Below are positions 49,005 through 60,653 of a DNA stretch of 64,000 bases, piece by piece. The notes below the pieces were generated by a model, which was given only the letters and a program-made list of their open reading frames with translations, was not told where the DNA came from and ran no database searches. Every line of letters starts with the position of its first letter. Position 1 is the first letter of the stretch. The stretch lies in the NCBI GenBank assembly GCA_015680685.1, contig MNCI01007658.1, positions 101,959-165,958 of the forward strand. The letters are read 5' to 3'. The DNA comes from Gnetum montanum (Eukaryota > Streptophyta > Gnetopsida > Gnetales > Gnetaceae). The translations under genes and the position numbers were made by a program.

Positions 49005-49234
49005 AAGGGGGACAGAAAGGTTGTTAAGAATTTAGATAATGTAGTTAATATTACTAAAATCAGATAATATAGTTAAATATTACTAGAATTAGTTGGAGAA
49101 TTAGTATTAGTTGATTATCAATTGATAAATCAATGGATGTATTAGTTGGATAATCAGCTGATGAAATAGAATGGTTTTCAATGATCAGAATGAAGTATTA
49201 ATTTGTATTACAATCAATCATATAGTAGAATAAT
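49005..49234 (+). repeat. Possible LTR fragment just upstream of the deadenylase-like sequence
   Basis: A purine tract TTAAGGGGGACAGAAAGG (about 48995-49014) precedes TGTTAAGAATTTAG, an LTR-like start. The next 200 bases have the GTTAGTTATC/TTGTATTACAATC style of plant copia LTRs. No second copy lies in the window, so this is a guess from style. Confidence 0.3.
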
Positions 49235-50306
49235 ATGGAGACTCAAAATCTCATCTCCAAAAAATGTATGATACCTATGAAAAGAAATGAATCAGAGGAG
49301 AGTTCAACAATAAGAATGAAAGTTGCAACATTCAATGTGCTTGCAACATCCTTAGTAAGTGAGAAACAACATTCGTTATGTATCCATGGGCCTTGGATTA
49401 GCATGAATATCAATACGCACACATTTTACCAAAATTACAAGATTTTTATTCTAATGTAATATACCTACAAGAAGTCTTGCCATGGGAATTTCTTTACCAA
49501 TTCCAACTAGACTTGGGAAAGATGGGATATAGAGGTGTTTACAAGTAAAAAGGTTCTTATGGGAGTTCTTCTTTTGAGCTATAAAGATTAGCATATTGCA
49601 AAAATCACAACATAGATGGTTGTGTGATCTTTTATAAAAATGCCAAGTTTGAATTGGTACAAAGATTTGAATGGAATTTAAAAAATATGATTTTTGAAAT
49701 TCCAAAACTTCAAGCAAAGGAAAAGAAAGAACAGTTAAGATTTTAGGAAAATTGCATAGCCTTGGTAGTAATTCTAAAAATCCATCTATCAGGAAGATGT
49801 GTATGCATGGTCAATACAAATTTAATTGCCAAACCAACATGTCCAGATGTTAGACTATGTTAAGAATCATACTTGATTAAGAAAATAGAAAAAATTTTGA
49901 AGAATAAGTTATTCCTAAGTTATATTGATCCATTGCCAATTGTTCTTTGTGGAGACTTCAATGCAAAGTTGAAAGTAGTGTCTATCAATTCTTCAAATAT
50001 GGATGTGTAAAGGAATAATTGGAAGATGAACATAATTTGAAAACTATGTATCCATCAATTCAACATGCAATTCCATTGTTTCATGCATATTCTACTTACT
50101 TTGAATCTTTAGTAGACAAATCAGATTCCAAATCTCAAGAACAAATGATGTTGATGGATAGTGCTCATCAAGAATCACAGTTTACCAATTATTCTTTTAT
50201 GATTAATGAGGATGCATCAACAACATTATTCATTGAAATCCTAGATTATATTTGGTATGATGTCCGATTCTTCAAAGTTACCAAATTGCTATAGTTAATA
50301 TCTAAA
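49235..50306 (+). pseudogene. CCR4/Angel-type deadenylase-like sequence (EEP fold), 5' part, intronless
   Basis: From ATG 49235 the sequence reads through KVATFNVLATSLVSEKQHSL (EEP motif with the first catalytic Asn), then in a shifted frame VIYLQEVLPWEF (motif with catalytic Glu, 49452-49487), GYRGVYK, DGCVIFYKNAKFELV, and LCGDFNAK (Asp and Asn, about 49942-49965). EDEHNLKTMYPSIQH follows, and finally LDYIWYD (about 50240). This is the order in CCR4, Angel and nocturnin deadenylases, which trim mRNA poly(A) tails. Several frameshifts and stops are present. No introns are seen, although plant relatives have many, so it is a cDNA-derived copy. The frame continues after E2 at 60535. Confidence 0.8.
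50302..50306 (+). repeat. E2 target-site duplication, left copy
   Basis: CTAAA immediately before the LTR; the identical pentamer is at 60530-60534 after the right LTR. Confidence 0.92.
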
Positions 50307-51208
50307 TGATGAGAGAAGTTACTCTAGTAGTTATTCTAATTATTAGAGCAGTTACTCTAGCGGTTACTCTAGCAATTACTCTAATTATTAGAGTGGTTAC
50401 TCTAGCAGTTACTTTAGTAGTTATTCTAATTATTAGAGTGGTTACTCTAATTATTAGAGTAGTTGATCCCAAGCCTATAAATACAGTGCCCATGTGCACA
50501 ATTGGAAAAAATATTTTAGCAGTCAAGTAGTGAAACTATTGTAGTTTGTTTGAAAGTTAGAGTATTTTCCAAGTGTCTGTAGTAGGAGGTCTAAGTGTGG
50601 ATGGATCTTTATTCAAGCATTGTGTACTTGAGCACACCTTGTGTACGACAATAAATACGAGCTCTTTGATTCATCCTTGCAGCACTTGAGATTTATATTC
50701 TTATGCATTTCTTTTATTTTATGCACCATACATTTATGTTATTAGCATAGCAATTCATTTTGATCAATTAAACAAATCGTTAAATTACACAAGCATGACC
50801 AGTTCGAGCATGCATGTAATGCTTGGTAACCCAGTAATGATTAGTGTTTCGTAATCCTAGCAGTGTTGCACTAGTTCAGGATGTGTATGACAAGTGGAAA
50901 TGGATGCTAGTGTTAGGATTAGTTAGAACTTAGTTAATGAGTAGTTAAGTTAAATTAGTCACCCAGTTACCTCTCTCCTTCCCTACTAGCATAGGATGTA
51001 AAAACATGAAAGCTATAAAAATCATATGCCTCAAGCTTACTTAACCATACAATCGTGACATACAGGTAAGCTTGGGAAGATAATGATCAACCAACCCATC
51101 CTTGTTCCACAAGGGTGCATAAGCACTTAGTTATTGAAGTTCGACCGGATTGTGCATGAAACACTTGTATTCATATGGTTGAGCGTAGGGGTACCTTGCC
51201 GCTCATCA
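50307..51208 (+). repeat. E2 5' LTR
   Basis: TGATGAGAG...CTCATCA, 902 bases. The U3 carries a dyad array (about 50316-50465, four CTAATTATTAGAG-type palindromes separated by GTTACTCTAGCRGTTACTCTAG), then TATAAATA at 50476-50483 and an AATAAA near 50650. The small open frames on both strands here are products of the array. Confidence 0.92.
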
Positions 51209-51228
51209 TTGGTGTCTTTGGTAGGGAC
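51209..51228 (+). promoter_or_regulatory. E2 primer-binding site
   Basis: TTGGTGTCTTTGGTAGGGAC follows the LTR directly. Compared with the tRNA-Asp complement TGGCGCCGTTGCC, most differences are C-to-T or G-to-A, as expected from methylation decay. Confidence 0.6.
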
Positions 51229-51329
51229 TTAGTTGTTTGTATGCTAACTAGAACATAGGAAATCATTCACATCATTGGAATGAACCCTTAGGGTTGGTTG
51301 AGAAAATAATAAACAAGAATACAGTACAT

Positions 51330-53420
51330 ACTAAATAGACAAGTATGTCTCCTTCTTCATATGAAAGCATCTCACCACCTAGGTCTGAAACAAGAAATAG
51401 TTGGCAGTGCAATACACATGACGTTGATCTACTAGTCCCTTAACAAGTTCGAGTGGTATATATTCATCTTGATGAGTATATACCAGACTTCACCTTTATC
51501 CTCCATCAAGATGAACAACTGCATTGGTGAGACTTAGAAGGTAACATAGTGTTACCTCCCGATCGTTCAGTCTTGAGCATGCTTCTTCATGATCTCACAC
51601 GAATTGACATGCCACACTTACACATAAAATACATTGTGCAAGACTGTGACTCGAGAGAATACCATCCCATAGAGGCACAACATCAAAGGGACTTGCAACA
51701 GGAGAGACATCATAAGTCTTTAAAGGGTAAGTGGTCCCAAGATGCCCCACATGTCTTAAGCGAACATGAGGATGGTGAACCTACTTCAGGTAATCGCCCA
51801 CACAACGATGTTCCTCCCCTTGACTTTGGCCAAGGGATTTTGTATTAGAACCTTCATTCCACTATTCATAACCCAAGTTCTGATACCCATGAGCACAAAG
51901 GGTCTGAAAAAGGGACATGAACTCATGATAAATGTGGACATTCTGATCGTAATCATGATCGGGCCTGAGACCATAGAAGAGAAGGTAGCAAACATTGTCA
52001 TGGTGATAGTTCTCATTATTATTCACCTTCATCATCTCCATCACCTTCTCCTTCAATATTCAAACTTGGTCATAAAGAAAAAGACTATGGGCATAAAGGT
52101 AGGCAAAGTTGAAGTCATAGATGAAACAACTAGGAAAGATGACGAGGGCACTCTAGAGAGTCATGACATAGAGGAAGGGAGAGTAGGGAACAATGTAGGC
52201 ATCATAGATGCCATGGACAAGATAATCACGATGAACCCCGCCTCACTACTTGAAGTATGTTGGACACAACTGAGGCTGTTAGAATTTTAAAAAGACATAA
52301 GAAAGATCATAGGATCAAGAGATTATATATGAACAACATCCCAAGATTTGGAGGATACAACACTGATCCTTAGAATCATTTACAAGCATTCCATGATGCG
52401 TGTGCCTTACAGAACATAGAGAATGAATGGCAAAAACTTAAGTTATTTCCACGGACATTAGTTAAGAAAGAGGAAAGCTAGTACTGGTCTTTAGAACAGA
52501 AATCCATTTGTAAGTGGAGTACTATGTTAGAAATATTTAATGACAAGTACCAAATGTACTCCTGAGTGTCTAACTTGTGAAAGCAAATCGAAGGCTAGAA
52601 ACAAGGAGGACATGTAACCTTGGATGCTACCATGGATCAATACTATGCACTGTTACATTGTTGTACTCACCATGGTTATTTGCAATGGGATCAACTACGC
52701 CATCTTGTGGATGGGCTTAGCCATGAAATGAGAAGAACCCTTGGGACTTATGCCCAAGGGAGACTATCAAAGCTTAGGTCCCATCAAATTCAAAGACTAT
52801 TGGAGCAAGTTGCTAAGGAAGAAGGTAACCTACAGAAGAGAGAAAGTGCAGAATAGTATAACCAAGATCCTTCCCTTTAGAAGAGGGGAGTAAGATTTTG
52901 TGAGGTTGAAGAAGAGTCACCACTCAAAGAGATGGTGAATAGGAAAACTTTGCCTATCCAAAAGATGGCATCAAAAATTTTGACAAAGGTAGACCAAATG
53001 TGGGATTTCCTAGAAAATAGATTTCAAACTATTCTTAAAATAGTAGAGGAGTCTACAGAGCAAGGTAGTGAGAAAAGAAAAAAGAATTAGGCTAAACATG
53101 CACGTAGCAAGGGTCAAAGCAAAGTTTCCATCATTAAAGAGGTTGTGGATTCAGAATAGACAATGATAGTGGATGTGAGATATGTCAATATGAACATCCT
53201 AAGGGATATTGCCCTGTAATCTCACATCTGTAGGAGTTTGGGGTGTATGCACTCAACCCACGTTTAAACAAAATGCAAACACCCTAAAGGTCACCTTATC
53301 CTCAAGGTAACCCAAGGCATTTCCACCAACCCTTAACATATTATCCCAGTGGAACTCCACCACAACCGATTGAGTAATATCAACAGTGGCAACATCCACA
53401 ATCATGGGGAATGCCACCAC
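51330..53420 (+). pseudogene. E2 gag, decayed
   Basis: Collinear with the E1 gag. A possible start lies near 51344 (ATGTCTCCTTC). The core contains KLKLFPRTLVKKEES near 52440, and a well-kept 52620-52850 stretch (HLVDGLSHEMRRTLGTYAQ) is followed by a glutamine- and proline-rich tail to about 53420. Frameshifts and stops are spread throughout. No zinc knuckle was recognised. Confidence 0.82.
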
Positions 53421-53899
53421 CAAGGCAACAGTATCCTTATCAGAACCTGACCCATATGGATATTACGTGTAGCAAACAATCTCCCCACATGACTCTATTG
53501 GTCATGTCACTCCTCAACCTCACTACCAAGCCCGTGAGTATTATGGGAATCCCTCTTCTAAAGGTAATATTATGAAAGCATATCATCCTTCTCATTCGGC
53601 TGCATCTCTTTCACCAATAGCTCCACTACCACTTGCTTCCACAATGCAAGGTGAAATCCCTAACGAACTGCAGCAACGTAATGCCATGAGGGCTATTAAC
53701 TCTCAACCTACTATTGGTTCCACAACCACATGAAGAAAAAACCTTTCTTTAAAACCAATAGTCCAGCCAAGCCCTTGTAATTACAAGCAGCTAATTCCTT
53801 AGATGCCTTAGTATCAATCAAAACTTTGGAGCCTCCTTCAACTCAACCACTGCACTCAATTCATATGGTCATGCTAACACATGTCGTCACTGATTAGAT

Positions 53900-54470
53900 C
53901 AAAGCTGGCCACCTTCCTACGAAATTCTTTGATCCTAAGAGTCCTCTAATATACTTACAAATTTTTGGAAATTCATTGTGCAAGGCTCTTTGGGATTTAG
54001 GTTCTAGTGTCAACTTGATTTCTCGAGAAATCTACAAGGCCTGGAACCTACATCCATTGAAAAAGAGCAACATCCATCTAGATTTGGCCGACGAGTCCAT
54101 CACTGTCCCATTGGAACTGGTGGAAGATATTGTTACCATTGTTTGTGGATGGTTGTACCCAGCTAACTTCCTAGTGATTCAGGTAAACAATGGTAAGGGG
54201 GACTTCCCAATCATAATCGGAAGAGCATGGCTAAGCACCATTGATGCACACCTAGGAATCCATGATCTTTTCCTAGAAATATTAAGGAAAAATACATTCA
54301 AAAAGATTGAGAAGAAGAAAGTTTCATGCATCGCATATAGTGACACAGGGTGTAATTGCATGCAAAGGTCATGGTTTGTGCAAAGTTTACCATTGCCTCC
54401 ATGCAATCAATGTGCACAAGTGATTAACATACAAAGATGCTTGTATGAAGTAGCCACACAATAGGAAGAC
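53900..54470 (+). pseudogene. E2 aspartic protease domain
   Basis: An open frame from 53976. The catalytic triplet region reads LWDLGSSVNLISREIY (D-L-G for D-[ST]-G). It is followed by LADESITVPLELVEDIV, ANFLVIQV and the closing PIIIGRAWLSTIDAHLGIHD. The order and the LAD-x-S-I-x-x-P motif are those of Athila proteases. The second half (to 54462) is a charged linker toward RT. Confidence 0.85.
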
Positions 54471-54659
54471 ACCTAGTGGCTAATAGCTGATCAAGAAAGT
54501 AGTTCACTCATATGCATGAAACCAACTGAGGGTTTGACTTGTGCTTACATAGATAGCATAGACGCATTATAGCAAGTCCACCACTAACTTCTAAGTATTA
54601 ACCTTGAAAATATCAACTAGGAGAAGTTGAAAATCCTTAAGAAATTTAAGCCGAAGCCC

Positions 54660-56135
54660 CTCGAGCTGAAATCATTGCCCACTGGTATGGAATATACGTT
54701 CCTTAAAAATGGAAACTCAATAATTATCAATGCTAAGCTTGCTCCTCAATAGAAAGAAGAACTGTTAATGGTAATAAATAAATGGTCGGAAGTCTTCACT
54801 TGGTCATATCTTGAATTACCTAGAATAGATCCTAGAATATGCCAACATAGAATTTACATTGATCCCTTCATGAAGCCTAGAAGACAATTGCAAAGGTGAT
54901 TGAACCCTTAGTGGAAGCAAGTAGTTAAGGAAGAAATTGAATAGCTTCTCAAGGTTGGATTCATATACCCCATTGTTGATAGCGAATGGGTTAGCCCCTT
55001 AGTTACTATGCCTAAAAACGGAGGCAAATGGAGGGTGTGCATAGATTTCAAGCTACTAAATATGGCAACATTCAAAGATCACTTCCCATTGTCATTTGTT
55101 GACCAAGTCTTAGACACCATTGTAGGGCATCGCTATTAAAATTTTTTGGATGGATATAGCATATATAACCGAATACAAATATCTCCAGAAGACCAAGCCA
55201 AGACTATGTTCACCACTCCTTGGGGAACATTCACATACAAACATATGCCATTTGGCTTGTGCAATGCTCCTGCAACATTTCAATGACTAGTTCTAAGAAA
55301 ATTCCAATAGTAGATAGGGAATGGCATGGAGGTCTTTATGGACGAGTTCTCCACTTATGGAGCAAACTTTGATCAAGCCTTGAACTGTTTGGAGCAAGTG
55401 TTAAAAGATGTGTAGAAACCAATTTGACGCTCAACTGGTAGAAAATTCATTTGATGGTCCAAGAAGGTGTAGTACTAGAATACAAAATCTCACACACAGG
55501 GAATGAGATAGACCCCAAGAAAATCAAAATTATCAAAGGAATTACCCATCAACCGAAAACTTTCAAAGACATTCAATCATTCCTTGGACATACTGGCTAC
55601 TATAGGAGATTTATTGAGAACTTTTCAAAGGTTTCCAGACCATTGGTGGAATTAACGAAAAAGGACATACCTTTCGAGTGGACCAGGGAATGCAAATTAT
55701 CTTTCCAAACTTTGAAATAGAAGCTAGTAGAAACACCCATTCTACAAGCTCCTAACCAATCCAAACCATTCCATATTATGATTGACACGTCCAACAATGC
55801 TTTAGGAGCCATACTTACACAATTAGATGACCAGAAGCATCCTTATTACATCCAATATGCAAGTAGAAGTATCGTTGGTGGACAACTTAACTACACTATC
55901 ATAGAGAAAGAATTAATGGTTGTAGTGTTTGCACTAGAAAATTTTAGATACTATATATTGGGATATAAAGTATATATACATGCTATTCATAGTGAAATAT
56001 GGTTCCTCATGATTAAGCCAATGGAAAGCCCTTGTATCATATGATGGCTTGTAATCTTACAAAAGTTTGATTTAACGATGATCGATTATAAGGGCACCAA
56101 GAATGTAGTTGCTAATCATTTATCTCGATTGTGAT
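54660..56135 (+). pseudogene. E2 reverse transcriptase and RNase H, decayed
   Basis: RT: WVSPLVTMPKNGGKWRVCID (about 54985-55045), DHFPLSFVDQVLDTIVGH, QISPEDQAKTMFTTPWGTF, MPFGLCNAPATFQ, and an active-site box VFMDEFSTYG near 55330, where the second Asp of F-x-D-D is Glu, so catalysis would be lost. The connection has DPKKIKIIKGI and FLGHTGYYRRFIENFSK (55510-55625). RNase H: MIDTSNNALGAILTQ (55778), YASRSIVGGQLNYTIIEKEL, then NVVANHLSRL near 56130. Stops interrupt at several places, for example about 54898, 54910 and 55137. Confidence 0.88.
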
Positions 56136-56389
56136 GGGACAACAAAAAGGATAATTATCCAATTTCTAATCATTTTCCTAATGAATTCCTCTTTGTTGGT
56201 GTAGTAAATAATCAATCACCCATGGAGATAAACTAGTACAGTAGCATTCTTACCTATCTCCTCATCCAACAAACACCACAAGAGTTAAACCTTAAGAAGA
56301 ACCAATAGTTTATTCACCAAGCCAAGTACTTTATGGAGATCAATGGGCAACTTTACAAAGTGTGTCCCAATGGCTTGGTTCGATGGTGT

Positions 56390-57585
56390 GTTTCTGATAT
56401 AGATCAACTACGAGTTCTCTAAGATGCTCATGAGGGTCCTTGTGGGGGTCATTACCTTGGAAGACGAATGACTATCAAGATCCTACTTGTAGGATATTAT
56501 TGGCCTACATTATTTCGGGATGCCCATCATTTCATCCAATCTTGTGAGTGTTGTCAACGTGATGGGGGAATGACTACTAGAATGGAGGGTCCACAACAAT
56601 GGATTCAATCGTTAGAACCCTTCAACATTTGGGAAATTGATTTTATGGGGTTGATTACACCAATTTCTAATGGAAAAGCTTATATTATTATTGCTATTGA
56701 TTACATAACAAAATGGGCCAAAGCAGCTACTGTTAAATATTGTACATCATCTACAGTTGCACGATTTATTCAACAACAAATCATAAATAGGTTTGGTGTG
56801 CTACGTGCACTTATTTCAGACAATGGTACATACTTAATAGGTGCAAATTTTCATAAATTAATGCAATGCTTAGGGGTTGAGCATAAATTGACTACACCAT
56901 ACCACCCCTAAGCAAACGGTCAAGAAAAAGTCACCAACAGGGAGATTACGAAGATATTGATAAGAACCATTAGCAAGTTTAGGTGAGACTGGAGCACTAA
57001 ACTAAATGATGCTCTTTGGGCATACTGCTCCATATGGAAACTCCCTATAGCTTACTCTCCCTATCAGTTAGTGTACAGTAATTTACCTATGCTTCCTATT
57101 CAAACTGAGCTTCATACACTATTCATGGCATGTGACCTCAACCTTGACCTTGATCTAGCATAGAAACAATGGTTAGTAACCCTTAACTTGCTAGATGAAA
57201 ATCGATTAGTTGCCTTCTCATCTAATGAATTGCACAAGGCCTTCAATAAACAACATCATGACCTAAAAATTAGGAAAGTTAAATATCAGCTAAAAGATAA
57301 GGTTTTCTATTGGAATCCCACACATGTGCCACAATGTACTAAATTTCAAACACTATGGGAAGGAATTTATATTATTTATGCAACTTTTCCTTCAAGGGTC
57401 ATGACAATATACAAACTTGAGAGCCCAGATAAGAAACTTTTGATCAACGTGCAACAAACCAAACCCTTTCATGATCTTAGGATAGCCAGTACACATGTTA
57501 CCTCTATTAGTGGACAACCTTGCTCACTATTTCGGATCTCCTCCTTCCAACTCAGTCATGGGGGAGATGGCTACCTATGCTAATC
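56390..57585 (+). pseudogene. E2 integrase, decayed
   Basis: Zinc-binding part: AHEGPCGGHY, then QSCECCQRD (H-H-C-C). Core: IWEIDFMGLITP (D), LISDNGTYLIG (D), and ANGQEKVTNREI near 56915, where the usual N-G-Q-V-E has become N-G-Q-E-K, so the catalytic Glu is Lys. A stop precedes this box (56911). The C-terminal part at 57188-57500 contains the module around KFQTLWEGIYIIYATFPSRV, followed by the end of pol at about 57583. Confidence 0.88.
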
Positions 57586-59517
57586 ATTCTAGGCCCTCAG
57601 TTCTTTTTGAATTTTTATTTTACACATTTTTGTTTTACACATTATTGTTTCACATATTTTTGTTTTACACACTTTTCCAACTTTTCTTATTTTTGTTTTA
57701 TACCATCGTTCATATTTTTACTATTTGTTTGATTGCTTGATTTACTTTTATTCATCATTCAATAAGTACTCATGATGGTGGATTGAATTGTATCATATTG
57801 ATTGCTAATGTTTGGTTTTTACCTTTGAATTATGATGATGATATTAAGGTATGGTTCTTTTGGTAAAATAGGCAATGAGTCCACATCATCCACTCATCCA
57901 TACAACTCTATGGTCTCCTTTGGCTTGGAACTATACAGTCCCTCTTTTTCTAAGTAAACTTTTAATGAATCGGTGGTTAGGCACTTTTCAAATAAAGGAA
58001 AGACTCAAAGGATGAAAAGGATGTGACTTCAAGGGGATTCGATGCATTTGTGCTGACCATTCTCTTGGATGCTTAGATGCTTTTTCTTGGGTTTTCCACC
58101 ATTCTGACATTGTTCAAAAATTGGGAAGCTAATTGAATAAAAATAAATCTTTGCATGGTGTGGTTCTCATGCAAAAAAAAAGTGTGAGAATTCAAAGCAC
58201 ACCCCTTAGACATAATAAAGCAACATGAGCTACAAGCACTGGTTATGGAACTAGAAAGATATGTTACCCATGCCTGAAGGTTTCCTCTAACTAAGGCCCT
58301 TTCTCGCTTCCTACTTCTCCATCTCGCTCTCCTCGGAATGGTGGTGACTCTTTGTGGAAGCATTCTTGTTGCTTCAAGTGGATGGATTGGTCAAGTGTGT
58401 TGATACAAGGTTACTGGATGTGTTTTGTTTGAGTCTGGATTTGGGATGAGTTCTACTTAGTCACATTAACCATAAAATACACAAGGGACTTTACACAACC
58501 TTGTTCTTGGGATTCCATTCCATTCTCTCCTCTCCATCTTTCTTCCCATTTTTCCACCTCATTTCCAATTCTATCATTAGTCTGTTTCTGGGTTGATGCA
58601 TTGTTTTTCTTTGGTGAATTCTTTTGGGTAAGTTTTTAACTCTTGCTTCCAAATGACATTCCTAGAGCGTACGGACTCTTTGGTTTGTGGGTTTGTCAAG
58701 GCATAAAGGGCATGAGCCTGCTTTGGGGAGGACCCACTAGCATTTCTTTTTGATGTAATTGTTAACTTTTTTCCTTTAAATATTTTTTGCAATCAATCAT
58801 TTCTTGTTTCATCCCCATCCATGACATCCATTTTATTGGTTTTTCTATTGATATTTTTCATCTTTCTTATTCCTCATGTTTTTCCATCTTATAGCTATGA
58901 GAGGTTCGCTCTTAGTCTTGGGGGCCCTCGCATAAATTTTTCAAATTTTTTTCATTTTACTAATTTCCTAACCCCTACACCTTGGATAGTTTCCAGTGAT
59001 AAATCTCAGAACCAATTTCTACCATAACCACAACTTAGCCAATGTGTTTCATATCAAGGCAAGGTATCAACTGCATTGTGGATTATCTATCCTTGTTCAT
59101 TTGTAACTATGTTGTGTGTGTGCAGATGGTGATCATAAAACAATGGAATATGCTTGGAGGAAGCACTCAGGAGGGACCAGAATTGGATTATTTACGAAAG
59201 AAGCAAGTTTGGTGGCATGGCTATAGATAAATAATGGAAGGCGTTATCTTGGCATTGGCAGCAACACACTCTATCTTCTTTCTCTCTCTTTCTTTCTCTT
59301 CAAGCTATCAAATAAAGGCTTGAATGTCATTTATGTACGAGTGTTCACCACAATGGTCATGAACACTAATGTTGTAATATGCTTATAGATTCGTTCACTA
59401 GGCATGTTGAGTCTGTCATCCCATTCCACCATCAGTTTTCAATTAATCAATAATCTCATACCTTCCTAATATTTTGTAAGGAACTTGAGCATGAGTTTTC
59501 ATTTAGTCATGGGGGTA
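57586..59517 (+). other. E2 3' non-coding tail with polypurine tract
   Basis: Collinear with 2759-4741 of E1. T-rich at the start, no open frame of interest, no envelope-like protein. Purine tracts of the type AGTCATGGGGG are at about 57553 (end of pol), 58912 and 59505-59517; the last abuts the LTR and is the functional-type tract. Confidence 0.8.
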
Positions 59518-60529
59518 TGATAAGAGCGATTACTCTAGTAGTTATTCTAATTATTAGAGCAATTACTCTAACGGTTACTCTAGCAATTATTCTAATTATT
59601 AGAGTAGTTACTCTAGCGGTTACTCTAGCAAATACTCTAATTATTAGAGTGGTTACTCTAGCGGTTACTCTAATTATTAGAGTGGTTACTCTAGTAGTTA
59701 CTTTAGCAGTTATTCTAATTATTAGTGTGGTTACTCTAATTATTAGAGTAGTTGCTCCCAAGCCTATAAATACAGTGCCCAAGCACACAATTGGAAAAAG
59801 TTTTTTAGTAGTTAAGTAGTGAAACTCTTGTAGTTTTTTTGAAAGTTAAAGTATCTTTCAAGTGCCCATAATAGGAGGTCTAAGTGTGGATGGATCTTAA
59901 TTTGAGCATTGTATACCTGAGCACACCTTGTGTATGGTAATGAAGATGAGCTCTTTGATTCATCCTTGTGGCACTTGAGATTTTTTTTCTTACACATTTC
60001 TTTTATTTTATTTTCTTATGCATTTATTTTATTTTATTTTATGCACTGTACATTTATGTTATTAGCACAACAATTCACTTTGATCAGTTAAGAAAATCGT
60101 TAAATTACACAAGCATGACGACTTCAAGCATGCGTGTAATGCTTGGTAACTCAGTAACGATTAACGCTTCGTAGTCCCAGCAGTGTTGCACTAGTTCAAG
60201 ATGTGTATGACATGTGGGAACGGATGCTGGTGTTAGGATTAGTTAGAACTTAGTTAATGAGTAGTTAGGTTAAATTAGTCACTTAGTTACCTCTCTCCTT
60301 CCCTACTAGCGCAGGACATAAAAACATAAAAGCTATAAAAATCATATGCCTCAAGTTTACTTAACCATACAATCATGACATACAGGTAAGCTTGGGAAGA
60401 CAATGATAAACCAACTCGTCCTTGTTCCACAAGGGTGCATAAGCACTTAGTCCTTAGAATTCGACCTGATTGTGCGTAAAGTGCTCATATTCGTATGGTT
60501 GAGCATAGGGGGTACCTTGTCACTCTTCA
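59518..60529 (+). repeat. E2 3' LTR
   Basis: TGATAAGAG...CTCTTCA, 1012 bases. It has the same structure as the left LTR but with six dyads in the U3 array (about 59525-59755) against four. TATAAATA lies at 59765-59772. Confidence 0.92.
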
Positions 60530-60534
60530 CTAAA
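60530..60534 (+). repeat. E2 target-site duplication, right copy
   Basis: CTAAA, identical to 50302-50306. Confidence 0.92.
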
Positions 60535-60653
60535 GAAGAAGTTGAGAAGAATCAAGATCAAACATTGTCATCCCAAACAAGACCATCTGATCACATACCA
60601 CTTATGGTAGAATTACAATTACTCCCATCAGTTCATAAGGTTGATCAAGGTTA
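60535..60653 (+). pseudogene. CCR4/Angel-type deadenylase-like sequence, 3' part
   Basis: Directly after the right CTAAA the frame left at 50306 continues without shift and ends at TAG 60651-60653. It carries the last EEP motif, PSDHIPLMVELQLLPS (S-D-H-x-P-L), which in active enzymes supplies the catalytic Asp and His. This reading across E2 shows that the two parts were one sequence before the insertion. An AATAAA at about 60728 lies in what would be the 3' untranslated region. No poly(A) tract follows. Confidence 0.85.

Larger units (their letters stand above)
50307..60529 (+). mobile_element. E2: Athila-like Ty3/gypsy element nested in the deadenylase-like sequence
   Basis: 10.2 kb with LTRs of 902 and 1012 bases, a perfect CTAAA target duplication, a primer site, gag, protease, RT, RNase H, integrase and a 1.9 kb 3' tail. 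The protease (LADESITVP...IIIGRAWL) and RT (HFPLSFVDQVLD) resemble Athila. The primer site can be read as a decayed tRNA-Asp complement, also typical of Athila. LTRs differ by about 20 of 280 aligned bases, nearly all transitions. All genes are broken. RT has D-E for D-D, and the integrase Glu is Lys. Confidence 0.92.

Noticed and set aside
50302-50530. Open frames on both strands rich in VTL/IIR repeats, also at 59507-59819
   Set aside because: They are translations of the U3 palindrome array; being open on both strands is a property of the repeat.
57600-59500. Envelope-like gene in the E2 tail, as described for some Athila elements
   Set aside because: No frame longer than about 100 codons and no signal or transmembrane arrangement shared with the E1 tail.
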